A stretch of DNA of 64,000 nt from the NCBI GenBank assembly GCA_012845835.1, contig JABAKD010000016.1, positions 18,851,367 to 18,915,366 on the forward strand. The letters are read 5' to 3'. Source of the stretch: Undaria pinnatifida (taxonomy: Eukaryota > Sar > Phaeophyceae > Laminariales > Alariaceae). The notes beneath the pieces are model-generated. The model was given only the letters and a program-made list of their open reading frames with translations, ran no database searches and was not told where the DNA came from. Positions 1 through 14,900 of this stretch are shown piece after piece. Position 1 is the first letter of the stretch. Each line of letters begins with the position of its first letter. A program made the position numbers and the translations under genes.

Positions 1-572
1 GATATAGGTCGGCGACTCCCCTCACAACTACAGTGTAGCTATCAGGGTCAATCAACAGGGTGATTTTAGTCAGTCTGTGCGCGGAAACTATAAAACCCGT
101 TTCTGAGGGGGACAAAATCTGACAGCTGTGGAGGGAAATGTATCATTTTATCAAGTGAATCTTGTATGTCGAATTACCGGTGAGGGGAGGGGACGGAGTT
201 TTTGAAGGACGTGGGGGCCTGGTTTTGATCAAAAGCGAGCGGGTTTGGAGGGGGGGGGGGGGGGTGGAAATGGGGGGGCAATTTGTGTATGTGAGCTATA
301 AATCCTTTCAAGGGGATAAATCTGACGGTTTTGGCACCAGTTTATTATTGGGGGGGGGGGGGGGTTGGGCGGGGGGGGAGCGTGTGGGGCAGCTCAATAT
401 GTGCGTGGAAACTATACATACATTATTTTGAGGGGATAAATGTGACGGTTTTGGAAATAATGCATCAGTTTATCACCAGGTGTACATACATGATGACACA
501 CAGCTTGCAAAGATGAGTTTCGACGAAATCTTCGATCTCACAGCTGGAGTGTATTTTCATTTTTTATAATAT
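1..572 (+). repeat. Fold-back element FB, right part, cut by window edge
   Basis: Matches one arm and the terminus of the complete FB element at 30.14-31.27 kb. It opens inside the left arm with the phrase GATATAGGTCGGCGAC and ends in the common terminus (GCTTGCAAAGATGAG, then ATCTTCGATCTCACAGCTGG, then GGAGTGTATTTT and A/T-rich sequence). Long G runs lie near 250 and 350. No coding capacity is recognisable. The left end is outside the window. Confidence 0.75.
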
Positions 573-946
573 ACATGATGAATGAGTAAAACAAGGGCGA
601 GCGTGTGGCGACACACACCCCCAAACAAAAGACGAGAGCACGGATGGATGTCATGTATGTGCATGGCGACAAACGCGAAGAAGAAAGACACAGCAGCAGC
701 ACCACCAGTAGTAGTAGTAGTAGCTGCCCATCACAGCACAGCCGAGAGGGGGCCCTCCCGGCCTGGCTATGATGGCACAGCCGCATCTACCACGTGTCCG
801 TGCCCTACAGGGCTGGTTGGTGATTGATGTAAAGCGTTTGGAGGGAGAAGTGATATCGTTGTGTGGGGCGGGTGGGGTGTGTGAGGCAATGAAAACTGGC
901 TTGCTGCTTGCAGGATAAAGGATCAAGTTTAACCAAAGAGCCCCCC
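573..946. other. Non-coding spacer
   Basis: Between the FB element and a SINE. It holds a short CAG/GTA-type microsatellite near 693-723. I see no gene or conserved element. Confidence 0.5.
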
Positions 947-1306
947 GCGCAGCTTTTTTTTTATTTTTCTTCTTTTTCACACTTCTACTTTCCAGCTTCT
1001 GGACTAGCTGTGTGGTCACAGGTGTCGCCCCTTCTTCCCCCCGGTTCTTGCCTTCAATTTTTATCGCGCATAGACTATAGATCTGGGTTCTGGATTCAGC
1101 AATCGATTATCCCACTGCTCGTCGATTTTCATCGAGTGTTTGTTGTTGTTGCTAACTCACGCTCTCGCGCATTCTACAAGTCAATTTGTGCACGAAAGAA
1201 AAAGTCCCCACGAATTTACATGAGTATGCACTCGTGGGGATTCGAACTCACGAAACTGATCTATACCAGGCTCGAGGTTAACCTGATACGCCACCGAGGC
1301 GACCGG
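947..1306 (-). repeat. tRNA-derived SINE, family A, copy 1
   Basis: On the minus strand the head (about 1304 down to 1225) has an A-box-like TGGCGTATCAGG and a good B box, GAGTTCGAATCCC, as in a tRNA-related pol III promoter. A tRNA-unrelated body follows (GCGATAAAAATTGAAGGCAAG, then CCAGAAGCTGGAAAGTAGAA) and an A-rich tail near 950-975. The same order of blocks recurs on the plus strand at 5420-5725. Two copies sharing head, body and A-rich tail support a SINE rather than a tRNA gene. Confidence 0.75.
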
Positions 1307-2923
1307 CTCTATTCATAACCCCCTACGTTGCGGTTTGGGGTCGTTCGGGTTCAATATTCACGATATAGAATAAAGCGTCAAATACCCCAAGTATCAGCGT
1401 ACGCGGAGTTTTATTTAGATATCTCAACTGCAGATAACGCAAAGGTCAGCGACTACGTACAACATTATTTTTTGAACGCAACACCCACTCCACCCCATCC
1501 ATGCCATGGTGGTGCACCACGCACCCAGGGCTTTCATGTTGGACATGTGGCATCAAATATTTTGAACTGACCAATGAGAGCCCTAGATGGTTCGATCGCA
1601 AGTTCACGCCAAGGCGACCGCAAACACTCACGGCGAAGAGGGACAATGTCTCGGAACCGGGGACACTACATGTTTTCTAACGCAAACAAAAGGAATAGAA
1701 CGATGAATGGTTGCAGTACATGATTACCTTCTGCCTGTCGTCAGTACATGACTACAGCAGAAGAAGCCAGAAGTAGTATCGCAGCCACGATGAACCCAAT
1801 ACAGGCCTAAATATAGGGACCGTTGATATATTCATATGAATGCCAAACGGTCCTAAATTCTTCGTTTCTGCGCGGTACCAGGAACCACTCTTGTCTTTAA
1901 ATATAGAGACCGGTTGAATATATGTAAATTTGTCTAATACGGTCCTAAATCCAAAATGTTACAACTTTGGGCATAAATTTACGGACCTATTATCGGGTAA
2001 ACGTTTGATAAAAGTGTCCTTATATTTTATATGATAATGACAGACTGGAGTGATTTTTTTATGGGAGAGGTGGTTTCTGCCATGGTGAATACATATTAGT
2101 GATTCTGCAGGTGACGGATCTAGCAGGTCGGAACAATGAACAACGACGTGAAGAAAAGCGAAACGCCGGATAATTACTGTAAAAAGCAGAAACAAGGTCG
2201 AAAACGAGGAAGGTTGAAAGAGGGAGACTTTCGCGAATTCGCATGGACCACATCGAGCGACGCTGTTGGTGCGCCGCCCTATCATAGCTGAGCTCACAAT
2301 GGCGACGAACCGATGTTTTTTTAGAAAAAGAAATATTGATCTGTTTTTTTCAGGTTTTTTCCTCGAAACAACGAAAAATAACAAACTAGAAACGACACGT
2401 ATCTGCGGGGTTATTTTTTTGTTGATTTTTTTGCCAGTTCGTTCGTATATGTTTCTGAAACCAACGTAGAAAACCAGAAACCGGGGACAAGTTCGTTCGT
2501 TCGTCGTTTGGTTTTTGCAGCATAGCGCAGCCACAGCAGTTGCAGCAATACACCCCCCCTATCCCGCCCCACCACCTATCCACCCACCCACCCACCCGCC
2601 ACAACAACAGGAGTACATCACCCTACCCCTTGCGGAGGACGAAACGAGAGCACCAGCCAAAGTTCTACAACATCGCATCGTACTTCTACTGCAACATACC
2701 ACTCCGAGACAGAGCTTCCTTGTTCGGAGACTCTCTGCTGCGCGAAGTGCTGCTTCCATCACGTGCGCTACCACCAGCCGGCCTGGCAACAAGCTAGCGA
2801 AGCACTGCTGCAGTACAGCGCTGACTTGACCTGCAGCTACTGCTAAGCCAGCAGAGTTACTACTACGCTGGGGAATACTATATTTCTTCTTGTAGCTGCT
2901 ACGGGCCTACCCCACCCCACAGA
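1307..2923. other. Upstream flank of the HAD phosphatase gene
   Basis: No coding exon recognised. At 1800-1960 there are two related imperfect hairpins, each framed by GGACCGTT-like and AACGGTCC-like ends and preceded by TAAATATAG; they look like two copies of a small palindromic insertion. The last 400 bp are C- and CAG-rich and are a plausible 5' UTR/promoter for the gene starting at 2924, but I see no clear TATA box. Confidence 0.4.
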
Positions 2924-5900
2924 ATGACCTACTTCGGAGCAGGGTACAGCTGCCTACCTCTCCCAGGGCTCCATCAGCACCTCGCCTCGTGCGGTGTCGC
3001 GCAGGCCTATGAGAAGATTCCCGCTGGGGCCGCCTCTGGAGGTCCTTGGGGAGAGGTAGAGCAAGAGTGCGCGGTGGATCCGGCGCTAGCGGAACTTCGG
3101 CAACACCTACAGAGGCACAGCATTTCGTTTGTGGTGTTTGACATGGATTTGACAGTCACGGCGAAGCACACAAGAGGTCATCTGGCGAGAGATCCTGATG
3201 TTATGGCCGGGTACCTCGAGTCTGCACGTGCTACAGATGCTTTGAAGGTGAGAAACAGGGAGAGAGGGAGGAAGGAGGGTGCTGATCGCGTTTATTGCCT
3301 TGCTCGTTTGCGTTGTGCTCAAGACATGTACGAGTACGACAACGAGTATATACTCGTTCGATTCGTGCGTGCTTTCCTGCTTGCTGTGTGTTTGCTGTGC
3401 GCAGCAGTCGTACCACACAACAGGAACTAGGAACACAAAATCGTTCGAGCACTCCCCTACGAAATACGTACCAGGTAAATGAAAAAAAGAGGACCCCTCC
3501 CAATAAAAAGCTCACCCATACACCGGTAGTATATTACAAGTACCAACAACACAGCTTGCAAAGATGAGTATTTGACCCGAATTAGTCGAACTCACGGCTG
3601 ACGCCCTCGAAATTTGTTTTTGTAATATGGAGACAGCAGCAGAAAATGTAATCTGATGGCTCTGCTTGTGTTGATTGACTAGTATAGTGATTTGGTTTAC
3701 TACTGCTGTAGTGATTTTTTGTACTACTTGATTTTAGAGTGGAGTAACGTGATTGATCGGTGATTGATCGGTGATCGAAAACGTGAGCGAGGGAGTAGTG
3801 TGATGCATCCACTTCAAAGCAGTTTTGGTGCGTATTCCCTTTGTATGAAAAACAGTGTGGACACTCCTGTCCCACGAAACGTTCACCGCTACAAGGGACT
3901 TATAATTGCCGTTTTAATATTGAAGATCAAGCGGTCCTTAAACTTTCGTCCATAACAGCAGTACAGGTTTTATTGGGAGCGTTGCGTTGCGTTGCGTTGT
4001 GGTTGCTGTTGAATGCCTTCTTTATGGGGACGGTGGGGTGCATTGCATCAGTAAAACCTTCTATTTCCTTCACTAGTATGTCAGCTCCCACGTGCAAGAA
4101 AAGTGCAGAAAAAGCGCTACGAGTACTGCCCCCTGCCCGTCTGAATCTAAACGTTATGATACCACAGGGTATCAGATCTCCACTACGCATACATGAGCAA
4201 GAGAGCGGTACATTGGGAGTGTGGTGGGCTCTGTGCGCGTACCAACACACGACCACACTCTTGTAGTTACGTAGATTAGAACATTTCCAGCTTGTTTACA
4301 GCCTGTGTTTTTGTGCTGCTCCTTCTTGCTTCCTGCTGCTAAATGCTGCAGGTATGCTGTTCCTACAACGGCAGTCGTACTGCATACCAGGTACAGATTA
4401 CCAGGTAGCATTGAAACGTATACCTGGTGTCATAGCTGCAGTATAGCGGGCAGTACTCTGTAGTTCCTCCCCCCTTCTCTGGAAGCATGAATCGATCGCT
4501 CCCAACAGCCTACTGTTGGTACCACTGCTGCTGTTGTACATGACAATGTAAGTACGACTCCTCCCCCGCACGCGCCCCCCCCCCCCCCCGTCCGCCCCGC
4601 TTCAGTGAGATTTCTTCGCCGACCTGTTACTGTGCCTGGTACATACATGGTCGCACCTGGTATAACGAAGCGGATTTCGCTCCCCCAAAACAATGAAGGC
4701 CAAAAACGGATGTCGGCTGCTGCTGCAGTATACACCGACTGCCTGCTGCTGTACTGCAGCAGCAGTACACCGACCGCGTTCGTTATGACTGCCATCGTAT
4801 GTAGACAATGAACGCGCCCAGCAGCAAGCTACTGCTTGCTGAATGGTGCTGGTAGATTGCACAACGCATTGGTATAGATTGCTATTAATAGAGGCAGACG
4901 GGGGGGGCGGGGGGGGGGCGAATCGTATACGAAGGTGACTGGACCAGGTGGGCTCGACTACCTGTTACGTGACAGATACTCGTTTATAGTAGTATATAGT
5001 AGTGATGCGTTTTCATGTGGTTTTTGTTTACGTGTGATTGTCTTCATGTTTCACGTCAGGATAATTATATGACACTCGAAAGAACGTGAAGAACACACAC
5101 CGTATCTCTCTGGTCGTGCTATTATACCAAATCAGGTCATACCAGGTACAAGCTATGATCCCTGTCCTGTACCAGGGTATGATCCCTGGTGGTTAAGTGT
5201 GGTGCACAATACAGACAAAAATGCAGATGTGTTCCGTTCCGTGATGGTCGTGCTGGCAGGCTTCATTTCTTCAACCTTAACATTTTGTCGCACTATTACC
5301 ACTATTCCCACTTTTTCTATATTGTACCTAAAGTACCAGATTCGAGTACCAGATTTCTGGTACAAGACTTTCAGTACTAACGTGTTCAGTCTTACAGCAA
5401 GTAGTGGTCCCTCTACATAGTCGCCCCGGTGGCGTATCAGGTTATCGAGCCTGGCATAGGTCAGTTTTTTTAGTTCAAGCCCCGCCAAGTGCATACTTAC
5501 ATATATTCAGTGGGACTTTTTCTTGTGCACAAATTTACTTGCGGAAAGCGCGAAAGCGTGAGGTAGCAACACCCGATGAAAAATCGACGAGCAGTGGGAT
5601 TGCTAAACCCTATGCTAAACCCTATGCGCGATAAAAATTGAAGGCAAGAGTACGACACCTGTGACCTCGGCTTGTCCAGAAGCTGGAAAGTAGAAGTGTG
5701 ACGAAAAAAAATAAAATAATATATAGTGCCGGTTGTGCCAGTCGGAACGCAGGCACTATGAAGGCACCCGGTACTACTCCGCACGTAGTGCTATTACTTG
5801 GTACTCATTAAAAATCATAAAAGATTTCACCGACGCTATATGGGGCAACCGGCACTACTCAAACGGCACTGTATAAGAACCTCTACTGCTGTACTCTTTT

Positions 5901-8900
5901 ACCAGTGAGAACAAGAACAACCATACAGCACGCAGCACGTGTCTCATAATGTGAAGAACACACGCAGAGTACATGCATATGACGTGTCATATGTACTGGG
6001 ACAGGTTATCCACCTGTGCAATCGGGAAACGCGAAAGCGCACGACAAAAAAAGTCGTCTACATTCATGTTTGGTATGATGCGATTTCGCTGGGTCCGGCG
6101 GTGCTCAAAACGCAAAAGCAGATATTCCAATCGAATCATTTCAAGCTTCGCTCGTTCATTTGTTCGGGTTTGCTTTGCTTGTGTGGTTGTTTGCTGTTGC
6201 GGTCGCTCTGCTCCTATTAATAGTATCATACCTGGTAGTATACAAGCACCGACGGTATTTTTGGCGGCGGGTGGTACAATAATGTTGACAGTAAAAATAT
6301 CCCTGAAAATATATAGTTACAGTAATACTGTACCCGAATCAGATGGAATAATAAGTGCTGCGGGGATTAGTGGGCAAGGGCGAGAAGGGGGGGGGCATGC
6401 ATGTTATTTGTTATTTGGCGCTGGTTGATTTACTTTTTGCTTTCTCTAGTTCGTATGATAACGTGGTTTGATGATGGGCGCGAAGAAACGATCGGCAACC
6501 CCCTTCCCCACTCGCGGTATGTATGAATAGTGGTAGTTAATAGTACATTACTAATAGCTCCACCCCGGGGGCATGGCTTGCAGCGGATATTTGGTGCGCG
6601 TGAGTATTTATTGTTGATCGCATTGTTTGTCATTAATTAGTTTCTTCTACAGCTAGCGTTTTTTGTAGCAGCAGCAGTAGTAGCAACAGTAGTGCCCGAG
6701 TACACCCACCCACCCACCCCACTCATCACCCATTTTTCGTTGCGTACTAGTTGAATCCCGATCCCCCTCTGGTCCTTGAGAGATACCAGACGTACCACTA
6801 ATAAAACGCACAAGCTCGGTGGTCAAAAACTAACCAGCTGATACGGAGTACCGGGGATATCATTCGCGGTTGTCCTCGTACACCGTTACGAGAATTCGAC
6901 TACGAAACAGCAGTGCAAGGAGCGGGTGTTCCGTCCGCCAAGCAAAAGAGAGAACCAGAGATCGACAGATAAAAAACAAAACGAGAAGATATGTAGTAGG
7001 CGGGTGGATCTGCGCGTGCGCACGTTCCACCCCGCAGCGCGCGCTTTGGGTGATTTCTTGATTTGCCTGCTTCTCGCTTGAGTTCTGAATTATGAAATAT
7101 AGTCTAATGCAACATGGATGATGATGGTAGTGGTGGTGGTGATGCTGATGGCGATGGTCGTTGCATGTAATGCCAACGATGACGCTGGCCCCCCCTCGTT
7201 CTAATTTATTCTTGCTTTTGAATTTGAGAAAACGGGCGCGGCCCCGACAGGTAGTGGCGGGACATCCGGCTGTCGCTCGTTTTTTGCGTGTCTGCTTGCC
7301 TCCTTGCTGCACAGGGCGGGACAGTAAATCTCGTGGGTTTGTTTTGCTGCAGTTGAGTTGTCTGCTAACACGGGGGGGAGGGAGGAGGCAAGCGCGGTGC
7401 TACAGTTTGTGAGACGCTTAGGCAGGAACGCCCACCTATTTATTTCTCCATTTAAACCTAAAGACCCTAAATGGTTAATCATAAACACGTTATATATGCA
7501 AACGAACATAAACGACACGCAGAAACAGAGCCACGCGCTGCTGCCTGCCGCTGTTTTTGTTGCCCCGGTCGTGTCATGTATGACGTCTGACTAATCTGAC
7601 GCATGTTGAGTTGAAAGTTAGCCTTCAGGACGGCCGGCGTTTTTAACGTGCGTGTGTATTAATTCGCGAAATAATGCTAGTCGTACCGCTGCACCTTGAA
7701 TCAGATCATGAACTGGTACCTGCTACCTCTCTCTGGTATGTGATTATACCTGTATGATACCTGTCATACCTGTGGCAAACGGCAGTTTGGTTTGATTGGC
7801 GATGTCGGTGGCCGCGATCACGGCGGGGGTGATGACGGTCCGCACGTAGACAGCAGATTACTTCGTGTTTCGTACCACCTGCTGTGGTATAATCTAGTCT
7901 ATATATTTTCCTTTTTTTTTTCGTCGGATATACCTTGGGTCTCGTTGTCTCTTCGTCTGCTGGCTACGTGCTTACAGTAATGAATACTGGTGGTGTTGCC
8001 TGCTTACCTGCATACTATCATACCTGGTACATACATTTAATGCAGCTATTAATAGCTCAGCTGCTGGCCACGAACTGACTGAATATGCGTAATATCTGCG
8101 ATGACGTGTGTAATGTGTGCTTGAGCAGGTTGGTGTGTTTCGACTTTAGATATTACATTTCTCTCTCCCTGCTTGTGAATTTACTCGAATTTTCAGGGAA
8201 ACAGCGTACCGCGCCGTCTTCCTCCATATCCCCTTAGAGTCCCCCTAACTCTTTACGTCTGACTGGCCTCTCAAGCACCTGTTGGTTTATTTGACAATCC
8301 AATGGGTTTTCCGGGGAGGGGGGGGGGGTACTCGTACAGCAGTATTTTGTTACCGGTTTCACTTTTAACTCTGTTTCTTGCTCTAATTCCCCGTAATTCG
8401 ATCCCGAACTGGGAGGTTACAATCCTGCAGGGGTTAAATGGCAAGCCCACCCCCCAGCCAAGACGTATGCCTTCGTTGCTATTAATAGTGTGAAGCTAAG
8501 ATATGAGCTATCATACGAGTACGACGATGCTACTGCTATTATCGTTTCAATGTTATTATTTTGAAATATGCACCTCCCAAGCACTCACTGGGACCAACGT
8601 CTCGCCCCCTCCCCCCTCTATTATATAATGCGAGCAGCCTTTAATGAAGGTATCAGAGAGCCTCAACCCGCTGGCCTGCTGATGAAAGGTTTGACGAACC
8701 AATTCCCTACCCAAACTAAGGTCTTACAACATGGGGGGATGGTCTCGTTTGGGCTGAGGGACAAGGAGATCGCGCGCGATCCGTTGCCTATCTCAGCCCC
8801 CCACGGCCTGGGGGCTTCTCGGGTCGTTGTGCAAACAGGCAACCATAAACAAACGTGCTTACTAGTTGAGTTATATATTTCCGGCACCACCGCCGTACTG

Positions 8901-11900
8901 CTGTTTCTGCATCCCAGGTAGTCTTGCAGTGATGTTGTAGGCGTGTTTCTTTATGCCAGGTGTATTATTGTAGCGGTGCACAGGACAGGACAACTATTGA
9001 TAATGAGTCACATACTGACACAGGCTGAGATTCTTGCTTGGGAGAGACTGACACAGGCTAGGATTCTTTCTTACTTGGGAGAGGGTGCGTCTACAGTACG
9101 ACTACTGCTCTAGCTTCGGTGTAATGGCTGCCGGGTTTCATACTCGTGTAATTATCGACCTGCCGTTGTTATCACCCTGTTTCTCATTTTGAATACATTG
9201 GATAGGTGTCCTGCGCTGTAGTCTATCTGCTACATGGAATACCGGTGCCTTCCACGCACAAGGAAGAACGCACTCCGTTTCCGGGTTGATTGTTTTTCTG
9301 ATGATGTACCGTGCGCAGGTGTACACGAATGTTCGCTCGCTCGTCGTGTGTTTTATCTTGCAGGTAGTCGTTCATATTCGTGTAGTTAAACCGTGGATTA
9401 ATTGCTGCTGGGGCTTCGTCGTCACTGTTTTTTTCCTGCTCAACGGCATCTAGAACAGCTCGTATCTCGCGCCGCGGCGGTGAACATTAACCACAAAAGG
9501 CTGCGGGAGCTAAAACAAAAACGCCAAAAGTTTGGCAATTGTTTTTGCTTTTGTTTTTTGACGTGCTTTACCAGAAGATAGTATAACAGAGTAATAGTGG
9601 GCATGCTTACTATTAATTGTAGTTGTTTAGAGTTGCCCCCTTTGCGATTGCTCACTTCAGAGGGAAAAGCTGTCAAAAGAATGTGACCATCTAACGATTG
9701 CAGCGTCAGCTATTCAAGCTACCCAGCTGCTGAGGCAGGGCGTCATGGACGATGGAGCACACAAATTTTAACGCAATGAGGTTATGATACTCGACACTCG
9801 CGCTGCGTGGCGCTATTAGTACTTTTTGTACGGCTCACTCACGCTACGAGCATAGAAGGACCACGCTTGTCGTCATGTTTTGTCGCTCTGCCTGGGTTCC
9901 AACGGGCGGGGCTACTAGCAATCCTAGAACTACCGCGCTAGTTGAAGGCCACAAAATTACGGTTCGCGCCTGCGCGCTCACGCCCTCCGGATGTGATGAG
10001 GTCCTAACCCAACCAGAAGCCTTAGCCTTAATCAAGCCCCAAAATTATGGAGGTGGGATTAGGGTTAGCCAAAACAGAGTGGGGGTGTGGTACACCCTGG
10101 TGTTGGGGTTGGTCCGACAACGCCTTTCACGGCCAACCACTATTAAGGAAACCCTGAAAAAAGCGAGCGTCTTGTCATTTAGGCTGTAGGATTTCAAGGA
10201 GGTCTCGTCGGTGCCAAAGGGGTTTCTACGCTATACCAGGCGTTTTCTAATTGTTTCTACTATTGTTTACGTATGACGATCCCTTTTGGGGCCGTCCAGC
10301 GGATTATCACACGACGAGTGTGTGTACCTGGTGTGACCTTATCAAGGGCCTGTGGGCCAACCTAACCCGTGTATCAATCGTCTGGGAAGAGGATGCTGCA
10401 CTACTAAGAGTACGAGTATCACCGTGCAGCGCGAGTATAGTACAATGGAGCTCCATTGTAAATGGAGGTTCGGTCACGCACCCTAGTCTACGCTGCACGA
10501 GCGGCGTGGGCCGCTGCGTGCAGCCAACGCTGCAGTCTTGATGTTTGTTTGGGACTTTGCTTCCGTCTGAAGGTATTATTTCATACTTCGAAGTATTAGG
10601 TTTGATTAGCAAGACCTCTGTAGCCCTAGGTTCCTGCGTTTTCTGCCTTTGAACCCTGCGTTCCCGCGTTGTATCCCTGCGTTTTTTTGTATGACCAAAG
10701 GTTTGACCACGTGTTTCGTATCAGGGATCTCTCTAGGATGAAACATGAGGACGCACACGATGTCCAGTAGAAAGAACGGTCTGATGTAAAAACAACACAA
10801 AAGGCATATACCGGTGATAGCTATTAATAATGCACGCACGCCTGATGCTATACGCAACGGTGTCATATAATACCATGCATTAACTTATCGCAACACTACA
10901 GTACGAGTTGATGCGGTTGCTGTGTCCCACGTGCAATGACATTATATTGTACGATACGGCATGTACTATTGTACGATACGGCATGTACTGGCCTCCTCGT
11001 GTAGAAAAAAAAAACGGGATGCTGGCCGAGGGCTAAATTGCTATTGGTTAAGTGGGTTCTATTTACGGATCAACAGGACAAAAAAGGACAAAAGAGGATG
11101 AAATCACAGACAAAAATGGAAAGCGTGACCAACTCTCAGGCGAGCTCGTACGCCACGACTGCGTTCGATTGACTCTCTGTATGTCTGGTAGGAACACCGA
11201 AACAGAATGAACTTGAGTCTATGCGCAATTCAACAAAGGCGGGTGGTTTTTTGTTTGCTAATTCATCCTGCTAGTCAGAACAGTGCATCTCCGTAGTAGA
11301 CTAGCGTCAGTAATCTTGTCTTTAAACAACACGTTAACATTTCGATAGCGTATGCATCTCATGTACGAGTAGTGCACTATTAATAGGCCCTACTAGCCCC
11401 GGGCTCGCTGGGTTTTCTCGTGAGGTTCGTAATTGTGGAAGGGTGGATAGTGTAATGTATGGTGTAATCTACAGTGTAATGTTTGTATTGTGTGTGTTGT
11501 ATACGTTGTCAATAGTTGTCACGTACGCAGCAAACGAGTAGATAAAGTTATCCCTCGCGAACGCATCGCAGGAGCCGGCAATTGATGGTTCGATCCGGAG
11601 TGAAGGGGCGCGAGGCATCCGTCGTTTCTTGTTACATACCCGTGGGCACACAACCCATGGTATCATATCATATTGTGTGTACATAGTTGTACAGCACAAA
11701 TATTGTACCAGTACCAGGCATATATTTATTTATGGTACGATACGTGATGATGCCTCGGGCTGTTGCCATTCCATCTGCTGGGCTTGTGCTCGTAGTGCCA
11801 CTGCTGCTGCTACTGCTATATGCCACCATATGCTGCTGCTGCTTGTGCTCGTATACTGCTGCCTATTATTCAAGTTAGCCTGTACACTCGGACGATGCAA

Positions 11901-14900
11901 GCCGCTGCCACAGCCAGAACAAAATGCTGGTCGAATTTGTATGCCTGGCACGGGTGCCATCAATGTAGTCGGTGCTTAACCTTCCTTATTTACAGCGCGT
12001 GTTGCACTCGTACTTCCGCGTATACAGCACGCGAGAGCACTCAATTAAGAATTTGGCATGTAAGTCATTTCAGCCTCGAATTTTAGTCGGAAATAAGAAC
12101 ATGGCGAAATAAGGTAGGACACACCCTGCCTTACTCGAGGATTCCAGTCTGACCAGAAATAAGAGATTATTGGCCGTTGTCGCATATTGTATACCAGGGT
12201 ATATGTTGACCCGTTTCCGACTTGAGGCTAGAGATGGAAAAGGGTCACGGGGTTTGACGACCACCGCGTCGGCTCCTGTGGGAGCCTAAGTACAACCCTG
12301 AGCAGTACAGGTAGTGTGCTTCACTACTGGACCAGTAATTGGCAGAGTATCGGATCTTACCACATGGATCTTACACAAACCACCCAAAAAGGAAACAGCG
12401 AGCGAGGTGTGAGCGAAGACAAGACACTGCTGTTGCTGTACGAAAAATTCAATTACTAGAGTAACGTTTGACCATCTTGTCTCACCTCCCGCCACGTTCT
12501 TTCTAACTGGCGTAAGGTCAAAAGATAATCCTCGACGCGAAAAAAACGCAAAAAATATCAGTCTCCCATGACATACGTATATTACTTGTATTTGGGAGTG
12601 GGCGGTGAGCGCATATATATGATATATGCGGGCGCGCCACTTTTTTCGTGTTCCCAGCTTTTCTCTGAATTTTTTCCACTCTTGTGACGGACAGTCTGCG
12701 TTCATTCGTTTGTGATACAGCAGTGTACATCAGCCCTGCTGCTTCTGCAGCCCTAGGTGTTAACTACCGGCCAAGACTACCGCCCCCCCTATGATACATG
12801 AGAGAGCCCCACATTCAACTATTGTGTTTCCCGCCGGTGAATAAGAAAGCATGGCCGTTCTAAGCTTAGTATGGAGTACCAGCACACATCGGCCGCTGGC
12901 TATCAGTGTGGGCTTTTTTTTTTTTGCCAGGGCCACCGCCTCCTTCGACGTGAAGGCCACTCTGCGGTGGTGCACTCCTTGTAGTAATGTAGATACGGCA
13001 GTAGCAGTATAGATATGGAAGCGAAACGGAATAACAAGTGGATCCATTAATTGCGATGCAGCGCAGCGTGCAGCCTGAATATCGAATATCAGAAATGCTG
13101 TGGGTGTTGTGTGTTTGCCTGTGTGTTGTCGTGTGTGTTTTGCTCTTGTGGGTGTTGTTGTGTTAATCAAGACTCTTTTGACCAAGGATGTCAAGAGACG
13201 GCACTTTGACCCCTTGACCGACGGCAATTTTCCGATAATTTGCCTTGACTGACGCCATACTACTAGGTTTTAGTCTGAAAAGATTGGTTTGACGTCCTTG
13301 ACGGGTGCTGCGGTAGAGGTGCGCCATATTTGTCTCCTCAGTTGAAGAGCAGTATGTATGCCGCACCCCCAATAAAAACTGGCTTGACTTTTGGTGAGAG
13401 AAACACTCAAAGCGCAACTCGAGGAACAAATTCCCATGGCCTAGGTAGTCAGACTATTGATAGTATTATAAAAATAAAAATACACTCCATCTGTGAGATC
13501 GAATATTTTGTCGAAACTCATCTTTGCAAGCTGTGTGTGATACTCCGATCGCGCGATAGTATTAGACTAGGCAGCAGGACGTAACAATGTCAGTAGTAGA
13601 GCTTACCACTTATTCGAGAAAATGGTTGACGCAGATTGTGTACGAGACGAAGGGGGCTTCACCCTACATTGGTTGGTGGCGTTTCATTGGGTTGGGGTTA
13701 GGGTATACCAGTATGTAGTTTAAAAAGTATGTCAACCATGTTGTCGAAAAAGCGGTAAGGTACCCTCAACAATAATGTGGCCGCGCGGATCTTGGACGGT
13801 AATTTTTTTTTTAATGATCTCTCATTGGCCGAGGGCCATGAGGTGGTCCGCAGATCGGAATAATAAAAGAAAAAATCGAAAAGCGGACCGGCCACGTTTC
13901 TCGTCCGTTTTGGGTCCGGGTTGGGGTCCGGGTTAGGGGTCAAGGTTAGGTCTAGGGGTTGGGTTGGGTTGGGTTGGGTTGGGTTGGTCTGCGCCCGTAC
14001 CTCGATCCCACCAGAAAGTGCTTCCTACAGTAGCTCGCAAACGCGAACAGCCTACCGCCCCAAAGATCCGCGAGACCAGATTGTTAGGCAAGCTCAGACT
14101 AGGCCATAAGCTCGTCCGGGCTGATTGGTGTTACTTGCCGGGTTACTTGCGCGGCGGCTATTGTTTTTTTCCTCTAGTTTTCCGAGAACTTTTCCATGCG
14201 AACCCCCCGGGAAAATCAAGGGAGTCACATCCTCCCCATGGCGAAGCTTGCACGTATAATATAGAAATACGATTATTTTCAAGTCAGGTTGATCTGGGCG
14301 TTCTTTTCTTCTTGCGTCGTTCTCATCCTTATCACAACACTACTCCGAAGGTAAGTGTTGTATATACAGCAGTACGGCCGTCAGATTGTGTCCCCCTCAA
14401 AAACATTGATTAACGTCACCCTGTTGACCTTGGTAGAGCTAGTTCTAAGGGGAGTCGCCGACCTAAATCCTTAATGAGGACACACACACGGTAATACGCG
14501 CGATCGGAGTATCACGCACAGCTTGCAAAGATGAGTTTCGACGAAATCTTCGGTCTCACAGATGGAGTGTATTTTTGTTTTCATAACATAGTTTTAGGAA
14601 TTATATTGATAATCATATTGGGTAGTGAACTAGGTGGGTAAAGAGTCCCGCTGTTCACAAATATTTCGGCGAAAAAGGGCTATTCCTCCCGTAGCTCGCG
14701 AGCGTGTCTGCGCTGAGTGTTCCGCCTAGAAGAGAGATGCCGGATACCAGGTCTGTGGTCACAGTCAAGATCGACGAGAGATAGACAACACACCTCGTGC
14801 GAATGGGTGCCAACGGTACTGGGCGCATACTCTCATAGCATACGAAAAGCAGGAGCTAATGTACGACACATGACAGTTACGAAGCTAATTACGAAGCTAA

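Noticed and set aside
1225-1304. A functional tRNA gene on the minus strand
   Set aside because: The A and B boxes are present, but the acceptor and anticodon arms do not fold properly, and the same head recurs with a shared body at 5.42 kb; it is a SINE head.
13926-13990. Interstitial telomere repeat
   Set aside because: The units are GGGTT and irregular GGTTAGG-like words inside an FB element, with no long run of a canonical telomere motif.
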